Source of the DNA: Luteolibacter algae | GTDB taxonomy: Bacteria > Verrucomicrobiota > Verrucomicrobiia > Verrucomicrobiales > Akkermansiaceae | Length of the DNA: 64,000 bases | Assembly: GCF_042683045.1 (NCBI RefSeq) | Contig: NZ_JBHUIT010000002.1 | Location: 248,001 to 312,000, forward strand | Reading direction: 5' to 3' | Part shown: one piece after another, positions 18,372 to 27,060 of the stretch | How positions within the stretch are numbered: the stretch's first letter is position 1 | Layout of the letters: every line of letters starts with the position of its first letter | Translations under genes and position numbers: made by a program | Notes under the pieces: model-generated | Databases searched by the model: none | Told to the model about the DNA's origin: nothing | Seen by the model: only the letters and a program-made list of their open reading frames with translations

Positions 18372-19271
18372 CTAGTCCGAGGCCAACTCCACGAGCACGG
18401 CCTTTTGAGCATGTAATCGATTCTCCGCCTGGGTGAAGATCACATCAGCCTGTTTCTCCAATAGTTCCTCGCTAATTTCTTTCCCTCTATATGCAGGAAG
18501 GCAATGAAGTATGATGTGCCCGGCGGAAGCATTTGCCAAGAGTTTGGAATTTAGCTGGTATCCCGAAAACTCCGCTTCCTTTTCCTTCTGGTCCTCTTGG
18601 CCCATTGAGAGCCAGACATCGGTATTAATCGCGTGAGCACCTGCGACCGCTTCCTTGGGATCGGTGCAGATTTTGACATTATCGGCACCGAGATCCCGGA
18701 TAAAATCGGCAGGTGGCTTGCAGCTATCCGGAGAGGCTACGCAGAGCTCGAAGCCAAGAATCTTCGCGGCCCACATCCAAGAGCGTGTCATATTGGAAAA
18801 GCCGTCTCCAACAAAAGCGAATTTCTTTCCTTCCCAGCCGCCAATCTTTTCCTGGACCGTCAGCAAATCGGCCAGAATTTGGCAAGGGTGCTCGTCATCG
18901 GTAAGCGCATTAATAACAGGTAGTTTCGAATAGTCCGCGAAATCGACGACGTCCTGCTGTGCAAAAGTCCGGATCACCACTCCATGAACCATTCGTCCTA
19001 GCACACGGGCAGTGTCTTTGACCGGCTCTCCCCGTCCGAGTTGGATATCGTTCCCCGAAAGAAACATCGGAAAACCGCCAAGTTCCCGAATCCCGACTTC
19101 AAAGGAAACCCGGGTTCTCGTAGACGATTTGGTAAAAATCATCGCCCAGGTTTGGCCGCGCAGAGGTTGATCGGCATGGTTACCGCGTTCCTTTTTTAGT
19201 TCTGCAGCTTTGTTCACCAGGTGTGTGAGCTCGGACTTTGTAAGTTGTTCGATGGATAAAAGACTTTTCAT
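18372..19271 (-). CDS. argF: Ornithine carbamoyltransferase
   Basis: 299 residues from the ATG at 19271. The carbamoyl-phosphate site is KSSTRTRVSFEVG (about residues 48-60), the ornithine-side motif HPCQILADLLTVQE follows, and HCLPAYRGKE is near residue 250. It makes citrulline from ornithine and carbamoyl phosphate. It lies 19 bases downstream of argD on the same strand, forming a short arginine operon. Length is slightly below the usual 305-335 residues but all motifs are present. Confidence 0.96.
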   Translation of the reverse strand: MKSLLSIEQLTKSELTHLVNKAAELKKERGNHADQPLRGQTWAMIFTKSSTRTRVSFEVGIRELGGFPMFLSGNDIQLGRGEPVKDTARVLGRMVHGVVIRTFAQQDVVDFADYSKLPVINALTDDEHPCQILADLLTVQEKIGGWEGKKFAFVGDGFSNMTRSWMWAAKILGFELCVASPDSCKPPADFIRDLGADNVKICTDPKEAVAGAHAINTDVWLSMGQEDQKEKEAEFSGYQLNSKLLANASAGHIILHCLPAYRGKEISEELLEKQADVIFTQAENRLHAQKAVLVELASD

Positions 19272-19290
19272 AAATGAGTTTGGTAGGATT

Positions 19291-20541
19291 TTAATATTCC
19301 GAAAGTGTCGAATAGATGAGTGCAAGAGCCTCATCGATTTCAGAGCGTGTGACGTTGAGCGGGGGAAGCAAGCGAACAGTCTCTGGGCCTGCGGGAACCA
19401 ATAGAAGTCCACGCTGGATTAGTTGTCTTACCACCTTCAACGCAGGGGTTTCACCGTCCTCAGTTTTAACAAGGTTAGCGTTGAGGCTGATCCCGAGTAA
19501 CAAACCCTTCCCACGTATTTCCGTGATTACGGGTAGACCCCAGGATGTTATTGTTTCCCGGATATATTTCTCATGCTCCTTTGCTTGATAAGGAAGGTTC
19601 TGTTCGCGGATTTCGCGCAGTGTTTCCAGTGCAGCGGAGCAAACCAGTGGATTGCCTCCGTAGGTGGAGCCATGGGAGCCTGCGCCCATGAGGGATGAGA
19701 ACTTGGTCTTGCCATCACTCGCGATGCGATCAGAAAGCCAGAATGCACCAATTGGAACTCCCCCACCCATCCCTTTCGCCCAGGAAATGGCGTCCGGATT
19801 GATTTCTGGCGAGATAGTTCTCCAAGCCATACTTTCGCCGCAGCGACCAAAGCCCGCCTGAACTTCATCGAACATCAGCAGAAGGTCGTGCTTCTCACAG
19901 AGTTGCGCCAATGCATCGAGAAATTCCTTGGTAGCTGTATTCACACCGCCTTCTCCTTGAATCGGTTCCAAGAGAAAAGCAACCGTTTCGGGAGAGATGG
20001 CACTCTCAAGTCCCTCGATGTCATTATATGGCAGATACCGAAAGCCAGGCAGCATGGGATCAAATCCTTGCTGGATTTTTTCTTGGCCGGTGGCAGCCAT
20101 ACTGCCGAGGGTTCTCCCATGAAAGGATTGTTTGAAGGTAATCACTTCAAAGCGGGGCTTTCCGTCTTGTTGTGGCCTCAAGTGGCCATATCGACGTGCT
20201 GATTTGATCAGACCATCGTTGGCTTCGGCACCTGAGTTGGAAAAAAATATTTTGCCCGGTAGCCCGATATGGTTCTCATTCATTTCTTGAGCCAGAAGTC
20301 CCTGAGGCTCAGTGAAATACAGATTAGAAACATGAGTTAGTTTGGCTGCTTGTGCCTGAATGGCTGAAACAACACGTGGATGACAGTGTCCAAGCGAGCA
20401 CACTGCAATTCCCATACAGAAATCCAAATATTCGCGACCAGCATCATCTCGCACCCGCGCTCCCTGTCCTTCGACCAATGTGAGCGGGAAGCGTCCGTAT
20501 GTCTGCATGACATGATCTTCAAATATTTGTGATATATTCAT
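19291..20541 (-). CDS. argD: Acetylornithine aminotransferase
   Basis: 416 residues, class III PLP aminotransferase. Clear motifs are YLDFCMGIAVCSLGHCHPRV near the start, FSNSGAEANDG, FDEVQAGFGRCG and the PLP-lysine region AISWAKGMGGGVPIGAF. It transaminates N-acetylglutamate semialdehyde in arginine synthesis and may also act on succinyl-diaminopimelate. argF follows 19 bases downstream. Other class III aminotransferases are similar, but the argF neighbour supports this call. Confidence 0.93.
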   Translation of the reverse strand: MNISQIFEDHVMQTYGRFPLTLVEGQGARVRDDAGREYLDFCMGIAVCSLGHCHPRVVSAIQAQAAKLTHVSNLYFTEPQGLLAQEMNENHIGLPGKIFFSNSGAEANDGLIKSARRYGHLRPQQDGKPRFEVITFKQSFHGRTLGSMAATGQEKIQQGFDPMLPGFRYLPYNDIEGLESAISPETVAFLLEPIQGEGGVNTATKEFLDALAQLCEKHDLLLMFDEVQAGFGRCGESMAWRTISPEINPDAISWAKGMGGGVPIGAFWLSDRIASDGKTKFSSLMGAGSHGSTYGGNPLVCSAALETLREIREQNLPYQAKEHEKYIRETITSWGLPVITEIRGKGLLLGISLNANLVKTEDGETPALKVVRQLIQRGLLLVPAGPETVRLLPPLNVTRSEIDEALALIYSTLSEY

Positions 20542-20632
20542 TAGAAACGTTATTTATGGAAAAAGGGGGAGGCTATCGGGAATCGGAAAAATAGCAAACC
20601 ACTTTCCTGACCGGGTAGAACACCTGGAAGTC

Positions 20633-20648
20633 CGTGATCCGCATCACG
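20633..20648. promoter_or_regulatory. Crp/Fnr-like palindrome between argD and the MauE-like gene
   Basis: CGTGATCCGCATCACG contains GTGA-N6-TCAC, the spacing of Crp/Fnr-family operators. A related inverted repeat, CCGTGACATTTCACGG, lies at 20687-20702 but with four bases between its arms. Both are in the 185-base divergent promoter region. Confidence 0.35.
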
Positions 20649-20726
20649 TTTTTCGAACGATCATAGGCAGCCAGGCGAGAGGAAATCCGTGACATTTCAC
20701 GGGGATGTGCGAGTTATTTTCCCCTG

Positions 20727-21200
20727 ATGCGCCCGATGCGACTCCAAAACAAAGAGAGAGTTGTCCTTGCCCTACGAGTGATTATGGGCGCCTGGTTTGT
20801 CTACGCTGGAGGTTTGAAAATTTTCGCCAGCGGTTTGGATCGGTTCGCAACAGATGTGGAGAATTACAAGCTGGTGAGCGGCGGTTTTGCTCTGGCTATC
20901 GCTTATTTCGTCCCATGGTTGGAAGTCATCGGCGGCCTATGTTTTATTTTGGGACTATGCCGCAAGGGAGCTCTGTGGACGATGTTCGGGTTGGTCCTTG
21001 TATTCAGTCTAGCGGTCGGCTCCGCGTGGATCCGGGGTTTGGACATCAGCTGCGGATGTCTGGGCGGGACAGAAAAAATATCCTATTGGAGAAAGGCTTT
21101 GGAGTTCGGGTTCTATTTTCTGATTCTCGGATATATCGCGGTCGCGGAAAGAAAGAGCACCGAGCCGACAGAGCTGACCGAGGAGAGGCAAAAACCCTAA
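20727..21200 (+). CDS. MauE/DoxX-like redox-associated membrane protein
   Basis: 157 residues with four hydrophobic segments (about 10-30, 50-72, 78-98 and 120-138). The motif IRGLDISCGCLGG matches the conserved Cys-x-Cys of MauE-type proteins, which support disulfide formation or redox maturation of periplasmic proteins; DoxX is the related fold. There is a second in-frame ATG three codons later. pyrF follows 54 bases downstream. The C-terminal 20 residues are polar and low-complexity. Confidence 0.75.
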   Translation: MRPMRLQNKERVVLALRVIMGAWFVYAGGLKIFASGLDRFATDVENYKLVSGGFALAIAYFVPWLEVIGGLCFILGLCRKGALWTMFGLVLVFSLAVGSAWIRGLDISCGCLGGTEKISYWRKALEFGFYFLILGYIAVAERKSTEPTELTEERQKP

Positions 21201-21254
21201 CTCCGGGATAGGAGTTTTCTTTGCCTATTTCAATTTTTAGGGGAAAGCTAGTTC

Positions 21255-22034
21255 ATGCGCTACGCGGAGAAATTACAGCAACGGATCAAAAGCAGTGGAT
21301 CGAGATTATGTGTCGGCTTGGACCCCAGACCCGGCGAGCATGGTGCAAGCTATGCGAAAGATTTTCTCTTGCGAGTAATCGAGGAAACTGCCGTTTGGGC
21401 GGCTGCATTTAAGCCCAATATGGCATACTTCGAAGCTATGGGAATAGAAGGTATCCGCATTCTCGAGGAGATCCTGGCGTCTGTCCCGGAAGATATTCCG
21501 GTTATTTTGGATGCGAAACGCAGCGATATCGGGGAGACGCAAAAATACTACGCCCAAGGGTATTTCAATGGATGGAATGTAGATGCAGTGACCTTGAACC
21601 CTTTCCTTGGCTATGATTCCATTGAGCCGTTCCTGAACTTTGAGGGAAAAGCGGTCTATTTGCTTGCTGTCACCTCCAATCCGGGGTCAGCCGATTTCCA
21701 GCAACAGGTTCTGCAGGATGGTCGGCAGGTTTTCGAGCTGGTTACAGCACTCGGCGACCGGGCGAAGGAAGAAGAGCGCGCGACCGATGTGGGCTATGTC
21801 GTGGGCTTAACCAACGCTGAAAGCGTTTTGTCCAAGATGCCGGATTCACCTCTGCTGGTGCCCGGATTGGGAGCACAGGGCGGAGATCTTACCGCTTTGG
21901 CGGCCGCGAAGCGGACAGCGCCGGATGTGATCAACGTTTCCCGCGGTATTCTTTATGCCCAGGATGAAAAGGGTTTCCGGGCCCGGGCAGAATATTGGAT
22001 GGAGAAAATTGCTTCGGGCTATGGCTCGGTGTAG
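21255..22034 (+). CDS. pyrF: Orotidine 5'-phosphate decarboxylase
   Basis: 259 residues. The active-site motif DAKRSDIG is at residues 86-93 with Asp86, Lys88 and Asp91; the N-terminal CVGLDPRP and the C-terminal VPGLGAQGGD are phosphate-binding parts. The length and sequence fit the longer bacterial subtype 2 rather than the E. coli type. It forms UMP from OMP, the last step of pyrimidine synthesis. The gene for the metallo-hydrolase follows 18 bases later. Confidence 0.95.
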   Translation: MRYAEKLQQRIKSSGSRLCVGLDPRPGEHGASYAKDFLLRVIEETAVWAAAFKPNMAYFEAMGIEGIRILEEILASVPEDIPVILDAKRSDIGETQKYYAQGYFNGWNVDAVTLNPFLGYDSIEPFLNFEGKAVYLLAVTSNPGSADFQQQVLQDGRQVFELVTALGDRAKEEERATDVGYVVGLTNAESVLSKMPDSPLLVPGLGAQGGDLTALAAAKRTAPDVINVSRGILYAQDEKGFRARAEYWMEKIASGYGSV

Positions 22035-22052
22035 TGTCTGACGGATTATACG

Positions 22053-22955
22053 ATGAAAGACCCACTTGGAAACCAATACTCTGGACTGGCGCCTCAAAAA
22101 GGTTGGCCGGGTCGTAATGCAAAGTTTCTGAGACACAGAATCGTCCCCGGCATGTTCAAGAAGATGGCTGGAGCGATGTTGGAGCCGGTTTTAACTCCTC
22201 CGGAAGATGGTAGGGTCCGGATCACCTGGATAGGACACGCTTCGTTTTTTCTGCAGTTCGCGGGCAATTCCGTAGTCGTGGATCCGAATTGGGCGAAATG
22301 GCACGGGCCGGTAAAGCGACAGCGCCAGCCGGGCCTGAGATTGGAAGGGGTGCCGGAAGTGGATCTGGTGCTCGTCACACATGCCCACTTTGATCATCTG
22401 CACAAGCCCAGCTTGAAAATTCTGCAATCCAGCGATGGGATCGTCGTTCCTCGTGGAAGCGCTTCCCTTGTCCAAAAGCTCGGTTTCCCAACAGTCCATG
22501 AGGTAAAGATCTGGGATCAATTACAGATCAACGGCATGGAGATCATTCATACCCCCTGCCATCATTGGGGAGCCAGGTATGTGCATGACACCCATCGGGA
22601 TTATGGCGGATATATCGTCAAAGCGAGTGGAAAAAGCGTTTTCCATTGTGGCGATAGCACCTATTTCAATGGCTTCTCGGAGATCGGTAAAAGGCATTCG
22701 ATCGATATCGCCCTGATGCCGATCGGTGCCTACGAATCGCCAAGCGGGCGGGACGTCCACATGAATCCGGAACAGGCGGTAAGAGCCTTCGCGGATCTGG
22801 AGGCGAAAGTTCTCATTCCCATGCATTATGGGACGTTTCCTCTGGGGAACGAGGCGTTGGAAGAGCCGGTGGAGAGATTGCTGACCGAAGCGGATCGTCT
22901 CGGGATAAGCGAAAAAATCCTAATTCCTGAGGAAGGAGTCGGAATTGAGTGGTGA
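22053..22955 (+). CDS. MBL-fold metallo-hydrolase (NAPE-PLD/UlaG-like)
   Basis: 300 residues. Metal-binding motif THAHFDH at about residues 110-116, with WIGHASFFLQF before it, HCGDSTYF in the second half and a final IPMHYGTF. This set is typical of the NAPE-PLD/RomA-like branch of metallo-beta-lactamase-fold hydrolases. The substrate is unknown; it could be a phospholipid or another phosphoester. It lies 18 bases after pyrF and may be co-transcribed with it. No signal peptide is seen. Confidence 0.85.
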   Translation: MKDPLGNQYSGLAPQKGWPGRNAKFLRHRIVPGMFKKMAGAMLEPVLTPPEDGRVRITWIGHASFFLQFAGNSVVVDPNWAKWHGPVKRQRQPGLRLEGVPEVDLVLVTHAHFDHLHKPSLKILQSSDGIVVPRGSASLVQKLGFPTVHEVKIWDQLQINGMEIIHTPCHHWGARYVHDTHRDYGGYIVKASGKSVFHCGDSTYFNGFSEIGKRHSIDIALMPIGAYESPSGRDVHMNPEQAVRAFADLEAKVLIPMHYGTFPLGNEALEEPVERLLTEADRLGISEKILIPEEGVGIEW

Positions 22956-23052
22956 GTCTCTAACAAATCCATCTCCAACGAACTGGCCGGAATAGCTGGA
23001 CCCACCCGCCTTGATGGACGGAGGGAGGTTTACCGATTTCTCTTGAAAAAGG

Positions 23053-23451
23053 ATGAAAGAGAGAATAGGCCTGATAAGTAAACCCCCTAATATGAAAACT
23101 TTGCAGGAAAATAGCGCAGATTTTATAGTCGTCCCGCCAGAATTGCATGACCGGATCGCAAAAATCGCCGATGTCCGTGATTGCGACTTTCAAGAGGCTG
23201 TGGCGCACGTCTTGGAAAGAGGTCTCATCGATATCGACAACCGAATCACTAATTTCGAGAATTCCGATCAAATCTCCGAGCTGTCATCCCGACAGCTTTC
23301 TGTTTTAAAGGCTCTCCGGAAAGGCCTGGCAGTAAAAGAAGTCGCGGACTCACTGAAAGTCTCCGAAGTAACCGTTAGAACTCATATCCTGCGTATCCGG
23401 CAGCGGTTGGGATGTTCGGATCTTTTGAAACTCAGGATCCCCGGCGATTGA
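23053..23451 (+). CDS. LuxR-type helix-turn-helix protein without receiver domain
   Basis: 132 residues. The C-terminal 65 residues are a LuxR/NarL DNA-binding domain: LSSRQLSVLKALRKGLAVKE, then VSEVTVRTHILRIRQRLGC. The N-terminal 65 residues do not look like a phosphorylation receiver domain and have no Asp pocket. An AAAAGG stretch precedes the ATG at 23053; a second ATG at 23092 is possible. It is probably a small transcription regulator. The antiporter gene begins about 190 bases downstream on the same strand, but a link is unproven. Confidence 0.75.
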   Translation: MKERIGLISKPPNMKTLQENSADFIVVPPELHDRIAKIADVRDCDFQEAVAHVLERGLIDIDNRITNFENSDQISELSSRQLSVLKALRKGLAVKEVADSLKVSEVTVRTHILRIRQRLGCSDLLKLRIPGD

Positions 23452-23642
23452 TTCTGCATCAGGTTGTTTTTCTACAGTAGAAACAGCGGATGATTCGCCG
23501 CTCCGTGCGCTCTTACAGCGCGGACCTGAATTTTTTTCTTCGATTTTCTCCGGATTTTTACTCCGGCACGACACTCCCTTCCGGCAGATGGGTAGCAATA
23601 ACACTTTGCGGCTGGCCCACTGTGAGCTACTGAGAAGGATAA

Positions 23643-25505
23643 ATGTCACCTCTCTTATATCTGACCCTCATCCTGGTGCTTGGGGTTGCCGCCCAATGGC
23701 TTGCCTGGAAGTTCAAGCTCCCTTCTATTCTGCTTCTTCTTGGATTCGGATTTGCTCTAGGTCATTTTTCCGGGGTCAGGATCGATGACTACCTGGCCAG
23801 TGGGAACGGCCATTCCAGCCCTCTTCTTTCCGCAGTCGGGCTATTAGTGGCGATTATTCTTTTCGAGGGCGGACTCACTCTGAAGTTCAATGAACTGAAA
23901 GAATCCGGCCTACCGATCTTGCGACTCTGCACCGTGGCGGTCGCGCTGTCGTTTGGCCTGACGACGACCTTCATGACCATGGCACTCGGTTATGATCTGC
24001 GGATTTCCGCGCTCATCGGCTCGATTCTCACAGTAACGGGTCCGACGGTGATTGCGCCTTTGCTCAGGCATGTGAATCCCACGAAGAAAATTGCTTCCAT
24101 CGTGAAATGGGAAGGCATTGTGGTGGATCCCATCGGGGCGATTTTAGCGGTATTGGTCTTCAAGATCGCGATCGCCGGGGATTTCATGACCGCTCACACC
24201 GAGATCTGGCAAGCTATTGGAATTATGCTGGGCGTTGGCGTCGTGGGCGCATTGATTCTCGCCAAGGGGGTCGAAATACTTCTTCGCAAGCATCTGGTGC
24301 CAGACTATTTGCAGCCCGTTTTTCTGCTTGCTGTGGTTGCCTTGGCTTTTACGGGCTCCAACATGGTGGAGAAGGAGGCAGGTCTTTTGACAGTGACCGT
24401 GCTGGGCATCGCCTTGGCGAACCAGCGTTCTGTCTCAGTGAGACATATCCTCGAGTTCAAAGAAAATCTGCGCATTCTTATCATCTCGCTCCTATTCATC
24501 GTTCTATCAGGTAGGATTTATGCGGAAGAGCTGGGAGAAGCTCTGCCAAAGGGCTTGGCCCTGCTTGCCTTTGTCGTCGTGATCGGGCGGCCGCTCTCCG
24601 TATATCTTTCTCTGCAATTTTCAAAGAATACCTCGATGAAAGAGCGGGCGTTTCTGGCATTTCTCGCTCCGCGCGGGATTGTGGCGGCAGCAGTGACATC
24701 CATTTTTGCCCTGGAGTTTGAGGAAGCTGCGGCACACGGGAGATTCGGGGAGCTTTCGCCTGTGATTGCCGTCCAGTCCAGAGAGTTGGTCGCGCTCGTG
24801 TTCCTGATTATAGTCGGGACAGTCCTGATTTATGGGCTCTCCGCGTCGCCTCTAGCCCGGAGATTGGGTCTTGCCGCGAAAAGTGTAACGGGAGTTCTCT
24901 TTGCGGGCTCGAACCCCTGGACCCGGGCTGCCGGAAAAATCCTGCATGACGACGGGCACCGGGTGCTGCTGCTTGATACAAACTATCAGAATGTCTCAGC
25001 TGCAAAGATGCTCGGGTTGGAGGCCATGCGGGCAAACATTCTCTCTGAATTTGCCGAGGAAGAGCTAGATCTCAATGGGTTGGGCACATTGATCGCAGGC
25101 ACACCCAATGATGATGTGAACTCAATGGCCGCCAAGCGGTTTACCCATCAATTCGGACGCGCCGGAGTTTGGCAGATCGCTCCCACGGATCGGGAGAATC
25201 ACCACAAAAAGTCGACTGCGGAGGACATCCGGAGCCAGAACCCATTCACGGAGCGTCCGGATCATGCCCTGCTTACCAAAATGGTAGCCGCTGGCGCACA
25301 GATGAAGAAAACGCAGATGACCGAAGTGTTCGATTTCGAGAATTTCAAACGGACCTATCCTGCGGCGATTGTGATGTTTCTGGCGGATTCCAGGGGCCTG
25401 CGGCCAGCCCCCACAGAACTAACCAAAGTGGCGGAAGGAACGACAGTTTATGCTTTGATCCCCAAGGACGAAATCCCGCTTTCGGTCCCGGAAGAAGTAA
25501 GCTGA
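23643..25505 (+). CDS. CPA1-type cation:proton antiporter with C-terminal regulatory domain
   Basis: 620 residues. The first 410 residues hold about twelve hydrophobic segments with the family signatures ILFEGGLTLKFNEL and VKWEGIVVDPIGAILAVLV, where the acidic pair ion-binding site lies. The C-terminal 200 residues begin with a short TrkA-N-like nucleotide-binding fold (VLFAGSNPWTRAAGKILHDDGHRVLLLDTN), so activity may be gated by a nucleotide. It probably exchanges Na+ or K+ for H+ in the inner membrane. The ion cannot be decided from the sequence alone. Confidence 0.9.
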   Translation: MSPLLYLTLILVLGVAAQWLAWKFKLPSILLLLGFGFALGHFSGVRIDDYLASGNGHSSPLLSAVGLLVAIILFEGGLTLKFNELKESGLPILRLCTVAVALSFGLTTTFMTMALGYDLRISALIGSILTVTGPTVIAPLLRHVNPTKKIASIVKWEGIVVDPIGAILAVLVFKIAIAGDFMTAHTEIWQAIGIMLGVGVVGALILAKGVEILLRKHLVPDYLQPVFLLAVVALAFTGSNMVEKEAGLLTVTVLGIALANQRSVSVRHILEFKENLRILIISLLFIVLSGRIYAEELGEALPKGLALLAFVVVIGRPLSVYLSLQFSKNTSMKERAFLAFLAPRGIVAAAVTSIFALEFEEAAAHGRFGELSPVIAVQSRELVALVFLIIVGTVLIYGLSASPLARRLGLAAKSVTGVLFAGSNPWTRAAGKILHDDGHRVLLLDTNYQNVSAAKMLGLEAMRANILSEFAEEELDLNGLGTLIAGTPNDDVNSMAAKRFTHQFGRAGVWQIAPTDRENHHKKSTAEDIRSQNPFTERPDHALLTKMVAAGAQMKKTQMTEVFDFENFKRTYPAAIVMFLADSRGLRPAPTELTKVAEGTTVYALIPKDEIPLSVPEEVS

Positions 25506-25544
25506 TCTCTTATCCGGATGGTTTTCTTCTAAGGAAAGTTCCCG

Positions 25545-25573
25545 GTTCCACGTTTGGTAGGAAAGCGTGGAAC
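25545..25573. repeat. Inverted repeat between antiporter and TolQ-like genes
   Basis: Arms GTTCCACG and CGTGGAAC separated by 13 bases, 40 bases after the antiporter stop. No T-run follows, so a classical terminator is not supported. The arms resemble split parS half-sites. Confidence 0.4.
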
Positions 25574-25756
25574 AGAGCGAAAGTATCGGAATTTTTCTTA
25601 CCGGATTCTTGCATTTTCGCGGAATCCGTTCCAAGATCTCTTCCCCCCTGCTCCCTCTCACGTTTTACCAAAATATCGAGAATGTCTCTTGTATTGAGGC
25701 ACTTGCGCATTTACCAATCCCGCAGATTTCCACCATTTTAATATATTATAGAAACC

Positions 25757-27046
25757 ATGTTAGTTTCCTGCCCCCATTGCCAAACCGACCTTGACGCCAC
25801 CCCGGAACTGTATGGCCAAACCGTCCAATGCCCAGCATGCAACGGGAGGCTCGAGATACCTACAGTCGAGACCACCACAGACACTGCCGTTCGCAACAAA
25901 CCGCAGCGTTCCGGCTGGCCGGAAAAAGATCATGCCAATGTTAATTTTGGAAAGAGTCTTCTCATCGGAAGTGCCCTTACCGTCGGGTTTCTAGCATGTT
26001 TGATCCCTTTTGCGGATACGGGCGTGGGTGGAATCTTTCTGAAACGTGGCTGGGTCAACTATGCCGAGACTTTCCTGTTTATCTGGGGCATGACGATTCT
26101 TTTCATGAAATACAAGCTGAACCAGCACCAGGGGCGGGCTGCGCTTCTGGAGCTTTTCCCTGCGAGATTGGGGCGTGAGATCAACAGCGACAATGTGGGC
26201 GATTTCATCGACAATATTTACAAGACACCCCTCTCCCTGCGCGACAGTCTCATCGTCAACCGTATCCGCAAGGCGCTGGAGCTCTTTGAAGCCCGCACAG
26301 ACAATGGCGAGGTCGCTGGATTTCTTTCCACTCAATCAGATATCGATGCAAACCGTTCCAGTGGTTCCTATTCCTTGTTGAAAGTTTTCCTGTGGGCGAT
26401 CCCTATTCTTGGTTTCATCGGCACGGTGATGGGTCTCTCGGTCGCGGTTGGCTCCCTATCCATGGGAGATAACGCGGATCCAGAGGCACTCAAAGCTTCC
26501 ATCAACAGCCTGACGGGCGGGTTGGGAGTCGCCTTCGATACCACCCTCCTCGGGCTCATCCTGAGTATGCTCATGAGCTTCCCAATGGCGGCTGTGCAGA
26601 AGAAAGAGGATGAAACCCTCACTCTCATCGATGCCTACTGCACCGAGAAGCTGCTTCCCAAACTCAATGACAGCCGCAATTCAGCTTCCGATGGCCTCCT
26701 TGAGCAAGCTGAGAGCATCCCGCAACTGGTAGCCTCCCTGGCGCGTGCCCATGAGACTTTCCTTGTGAATCTAAACGATTCCACCCGCATGCTCCGGGAC
26801 ACCGGTGAAACGCTTCAAACAAGGCTTGCAGCACATCAAAACACTGTGGAAACCGCTTTCCAGGAGTCTATCACAAAGCTTACGGAAACCAGTGGAGAGG
26901 TCTTCATCCGCTCCCATGTGGAACTGACGAAAACCTTCGATAAGATCGCCAATGGTATTGATCTCATCAACCATGCCCTACGCGACCTGGGAGAGAATAA
27001 GATACCAAACGAGGCGAAGAGAAAACGCGGCTTTTTCCGTAGATAA
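25757..27046 (+). CDS. MotA/TolQ/ExbB-type proton channel protein with N-terminal zinc ribbon
   Basis: 429 residues. An N-terminal zinc ribbon has Cys5, Cys8, Cys25 and Cys28 (CPHC and CPAC). Membrane segments are at about 65-85 and 95-113, and the MotA/TolQ core pair is at about 210-235 and 265-290 with GFIGTVMGLS and GLGVAFDTTLLGLILS, the family signature. The last 130 residues are polar and likely helical or coiled coil. Such proteins form a pentamer around a TolR/ExbD dimer and let protons drive movement. Two TolR-like genes follow at 14 and 3 bases, so this is one operon. A cytoplasmic zinc ribbon on a TolQ protein is uncommon. Confidence 0.85.
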   Translation: MLVSCPHCQTDLDATPELYGQTVQCPACNGRLEIPTVETTTDTAVRNKPQRSGWPEKDHANVNFGKSLLIGSALTVGFLACLIPFADTGVGGIFLKRGWVNYAETFLFIWGMTILFMKYKLNQHQGRAALLELFPARLGREINSDNVGDFIDNIYKTPLSLRDSLIVNRIRKALELFEARTDNGEVAGFLSTQSDIDANRSSGSYSLLKVFLWAIPILGFIGTVMGLSVAVGSLSMGDNADPEALKASINSLTGGLGVAFDTTLLGLILSMLMSFPMAAVQKKEDETLTLIDAYCTEKLLPKLNDSRNSASDGLLEQAESIPQLVASLARAHETFLVNLNDSTRMLRDTGETLQTRLAAHQNTVETAFQESITKLTETSGEVFIRSHVELTKTFDKIANGIDLINHALRDLGENKIPNEAKRKRGFFRR

Positions 27047-27060
27047 CCTATTCAGTTCCA

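Noticed and set aside
20542..20726. Replication origin at the strand switch
   Set aside because: No DnaA box and only 185 bases; insufficient evidence.
25545..25573. Split parS site or terminator
   Set aside because: The arms match parS half-sites but are separated by 13 bases, which ParB should not accept, and no T-run follows.
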